8,159 nucleotides of DNA, from NCBI GenBank assembly GCA_965370495.1, contig CBDUUV010000105.1, positions 1 through 8,159 of the forward strand. The letters are read 5' to 3'. How positions within the stretch are numbered: position 1 is the first letter of the stretch; every line of letters begins with the position of its first letter. The position numbers and the translations under genes are program-made. Of the stretch, positions 6,511 to 8,159 are shown piece after piece. Source of the stretch: Krumholzibacterium sp965370495. GTDB lineage: Bacteria; Krumholzibacteriota; Krumholzibacteriia; Krumholzibacteriales; Krumholzibacteriaceae. The notes beneath the pieces are model-generated. The model made no database searches and was not told the DNA's origin. It worked only from the letters and a program-made list of their open reading frames with translations.

Positions 6511-7657
6511 CAAAAAAGAGGATAACAGGTTGCGGATCTGTCTTGTCGGGCCCGCCCCGCCTTACAGGGGAGGGATTTCTCATTACAATACCTGCCTGGC
6601 GAAAGAGCTCATGAAAAAACATGAGGTTGTCATGATCAATTACAGCAGGCTTTATCCTGAATTTCTTTTTCCCGGAAAAACCCAGTACGATAAGAGTGAG
6701 AATGCCCTTCAGGTCGAATCGAAGAGGCTTATCGATTCGATCAATCCTTTCAGCTGGTTATGGGCGGGGTTTCATATAGCGGGTCTCAAGCCTGACGTTA
6801 CGATAGTGCAGTGGTGGCACCCATGCTTTGCTCCGGCCCTGGCAAAGATCTGCGGGATCATCAGGTTTCTTCGCAGGGGAAAGGTGGTTTTTATCTGCCA
6901 CAATGTTCTTCCACATGAGCATTCTCCGGTCGACCGAGTGTTGTCAAAACTTGCTTTCCTGGGGGTTCACGGGTTTGTCGTCCAGTCCCGGAAAGACAAG
7001 GCAAAACTTCTGGCGATGAAAAGGAATGCCAGGGTAATCAGTCATCCTCATCCGATATATGATTTTTTCAGGACCGGGCAACTGGATGTAACGGAGGCAA
7101 AAAGAAAAATCGGGCAGCCGGAGCGGCCGCTTCTTCTTTTTTTTGGATATATCAGGCCTTACAAAGGGCTTGTCCATCTCATCAGGGCGATGCCGGCGAT
7201 ACGTGAAGCCACGGGAGCGCGTCTTCTGGTTGTAGGAGAGTTTTATGAGGATAGTACTCCTTATTACGACCTGGTCTCCAGGCTTGGCCTGTCCGATCAT
7301 GTGAGTTTTGTCGATCGCTATGTGGGAAACGAAGAAGTCGGCCTGTATTTCACAGCTTCTGATCTTGTCGTCCTTCCGTACAATTCAGCGACGCAGAGCG
7401 GCATTGCCCAGATTGCTCTTGCCTTTGACAGGCCGATGATTGTTACGGATGTTGGGGGGTTGCCGGAAGTGGTCTCACAAGAAAAAACAGGTTTCATTGT
7501 TTCCCCATCGGATCCGCGAGCGATCGCCGGGGCAGTGACAAGGTTTTTCCTGGAGGGATGGGCAGAGAAAATGGCACCGAATTTCGAGGCTGAGAAAGCA
7601 CGGTTCTCGTGGGAAACGATGGTTTCAGTCCTGGAAGAATTTATCGGTGATTTGTAA
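6503..7657 (+). CDS. Family 4 glycosyltransferase (GT-B fold), EX7E-less variant
   Basis: 384 residues from ATG 6503, which overlaps the previous gene by eight bases. A TTG at 6530 (codon 10), preceded by AGAGG at 6517-6521 with good spacing, is a credible alternative start. It would give MRICLVGPAPPYRGG, a very typical GT4 N-terminus. The N-terminal Rossmann domain has GP-PPYRGGISHYN (16-29) and HNVLPHEH (133-140). The C-terminal domain begins near RPLLLFFGYIRPYKG (208-222) and contains LLVVGEFYED (241-250), ATQSG (296-300) and VTDVGGLPEVV (314-324). Both glutamates of the classical EX7E motif are absent: no glutamate occurs between residues 279 and 321. Other GT4 enzymes with a similar TQSG segment are known to me. 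There are no membrane helices or signal peptide, so it acts in the cytoplasm, probably at the membrane. Inferred role: transfer of one sugar from a nucleotide donor during glycan assembly. Family call is firm, substrate unknown. Confidence 0.87.
   Translation: MIDKKEDNRLRICLVGPAPPYRGGISHYNTCLAKELMKKHEVVMINYSRLYPEFLFPGKTQYDKSENALQVESKRLIDSINPFSWLWAGFHIAGLKPDVTIVQWWHPCFAPALAKICGIIRFLRRGKVVFICHNVLPHEHSPVDRVLSKLAFLGVHGFVVQSRKDKAKLLAMKRNARVISHPHPIYDFFRTGQLDVTEAKRKIGQPERPLLLFFGYIRPYKGLVHLIRAMPAIREATGARLLVVGEFYEDSTPYYDLVSRLGLSDHVSFVDRYVGNEEVGLYFTASDLVVLPYNSATQSGIAQIALAFDRPMIVTDVGGLPEVVSQEKTGFIVSPSDPRAIAGAVTRFFLEGWAEKMAPNFEAEKARFSWETMVSVLEEFIGDL
6517..6521 (+). promoter_or_regulatory. Shine-Dalgarno-like AGAGG that may direct the GT4 gene to start at TTG 6530
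   Basis: AGAGG lies eight bases before TTG 6530. The upstream ATG 6503 has only a weak purine stretch in front. If used, the gene would start 19 bases after the previous stop instead of overlapping it. Confidence 0.4.
7137..7144 (+). other. T8 homopolymer within the GT4 coding sequence
   Basis: Eight consecutive T residues encode the end of LLLFF (210-214) just before GYIRPYKG. The length is borderline for replication or transcription slippage. A one-base change would inactivate the enzyme by losing most of the donor-binding domain. It is recorded as a possible contingency site or a site prone to sequencing error. Confidence 0.25.
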
Positions 7658-7678
7658 CTGAAAGTGGGGCCTGACAGA

Positions 7679-8159
7679 TTGAATGATACGATTATCGATG
7701 TGATTATTCTGAATTGGAACGGTGAAAAAGTCATCGGCCCCTGCCTGGAATCGCTGGAAAGGGTCAAGGATACTCCCCTGAGAATAACGGTTGTCGACAA
7801 TGCTTCGACCGATTCTTCCGTCAGAATCATAAGGGAAAGGTTTCCTGATGTGGAACTGATAATCAATGACCGCAATCTTCTCTTTGCCAGGGGAAATAAT
7901 GTTGGCCTGAAGCATGCCATTGAAAACGGAGGGAACCTTTTTCTGCTGCTCAACAATGATACCGAGGTTGACCCGGGGTGCTTTTCCAGAATGCTCGATG
8001 CTGTCGGCCAGCCGGGTGTGGGAATAGTCGGTCCAAAGATATTCTTTTACGATGATCCCGAGCGGATATGGTATGGGGGAGGTGGCTTTCTACCGGGCAT
8101 CTGGATTCCGAGACACAGGAATATCAGAAAAACAGACAGTGAACTCGAAGATTTAGGCC
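7679..8159 (+). CDS. Family 2 glycosyltransferase (rhamnosyltransferase-like GT-A domain), 3' end outside window
   Basis: An open frame with no stop runs from just after the GT4 stop codon to the window edge. The best start is TTG 7679, nine bases after a GGGG stretch at 7666-7669. GTG 7664 is an alternative with no ribosome site. The 160 visible residues carry the start of a GT-A domain: VIILNWNGEK (8-17), VDNASTD (39-45) for the nucleotide, NDRNLLFARGNNVGL (63-77), a version of the usual N-x-GFA-x-GNN motif with LL in place of the usual GF, and LLNNDTEVDPG (90-100), which holds the metal-binding NND variant of DXD. VGPKIFFYDDPERIWYGGGG (117-136) is also typical of this clade. It lacks membrane helices in the visible part, unlike the DPM1-like GT2 upstream, so it belongs to the cytoplasmic chain-extending type that includes rhamnosyltransferases. 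Donor and acceptor are unknown. It is the last gene of the apparent operon in view. Confidence 0.85.
   Translation, partial: MNDTIIDVIILNWNGEKVIGPCLESLERVKDTPLRITVVDNASTDSSVRIIRERFPDVELIINDRNLLFARGNNVGLKHAIENGGNLFLLLNNDTEVDPGCFSRMLDAVGQPGVGIVGPKIFFYDDPERIWYGGGGFLPGIWIPRHRNIRKTDSELEDLG

Noticed and set aside
7664..7681. GTG 7664 as the start of the last GT2 gene
   Set aside because: No ribosome site precedes it and it would add five residues of no recognisable family character. TTG 7679, with GGGG nine bases upstream, fits the family N-terminus better, though the choice is not certain.
1..8159. Mobile element, phage, CRISPR or defence system
   Set aside because: No transposase, integrase, inverted terminal repeats, regularly spaced repeats or nuclease domains were seen on either strand. 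All genes fit glycan or glycosylation functions.

Overview
The window is one densely packed plus-strand gene block: six genes, all on the + strand, with short gaps or overlaps. Every gene concerns sugar transfer or sugar-nucleotide chemistry at the cell envelope. No RNA genes, CRISPR arrays, transposases or integrases were seen. The organism is a bacterium with roughly balanced base composition (judged by eye), frequent AGG and ATA codons, and Shine-Dalgarno starts including TTG. DUF2723 proteins with C-terminal TPRs are, from memory, typical of Bacteroidota and related FCB-type or candidate phyla. An uncultivated member of that broad group is my best guess, at low confidence.

Layout. Positions 1-1962 hold the 3' three quarters of a DUF2723 (GT-C fold) membrane protein with a TPR tail. 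Its frame is interrupted by two amber codons at 64-66 and 70-72. A 72-base gap follows. Positions 2035-4605 hold a complete, intact paralogue of 856 residues. Then come, coupled by overlap or a few bases: an NAD-dependent nucleotide-sugar epimerase (4602-5564), a DPM1/GtrB/ArnC-like family 2 glycosyltransferase with two C-terminal membrane helices (5569-6510, TTG start), a GT4 family glycosyltransferase (6503-7657), and the 5' part of a second, soluble-type GT2 enzyme (from a TTG at 7679, running off the window).

How they may work together. The DPM1-like enzyme would make a polyprenyl-phosphate-linked sugar. GT-C enzymes such as the DUF2723 proteins use lipid-linked sugars on the outer face of the membrane. 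The eukaryotic DUF2723 protein TMEM260 is a protein O-mannosyltransferase (CAZy GT117). The pairing of a lipid-phosphate-sugar synthase with two tandem DUF2723/TPR proteins therefore suggests a bacterial protein or surface-glycan glycosylation module. The epimerase and the GT4 and GT2 enzymes would supply and assemble other sugars. Substrates are inferred, not shown.

The most interesting points are the tandem DUF2723 pair beside a lipid-phosphate-sugar synthase, and the lesion in copy 1. That lesion lies at the same loop where copy 2 carries an A7 run, and it is best explained by two compensating one-base indels rather than by real stop codons.
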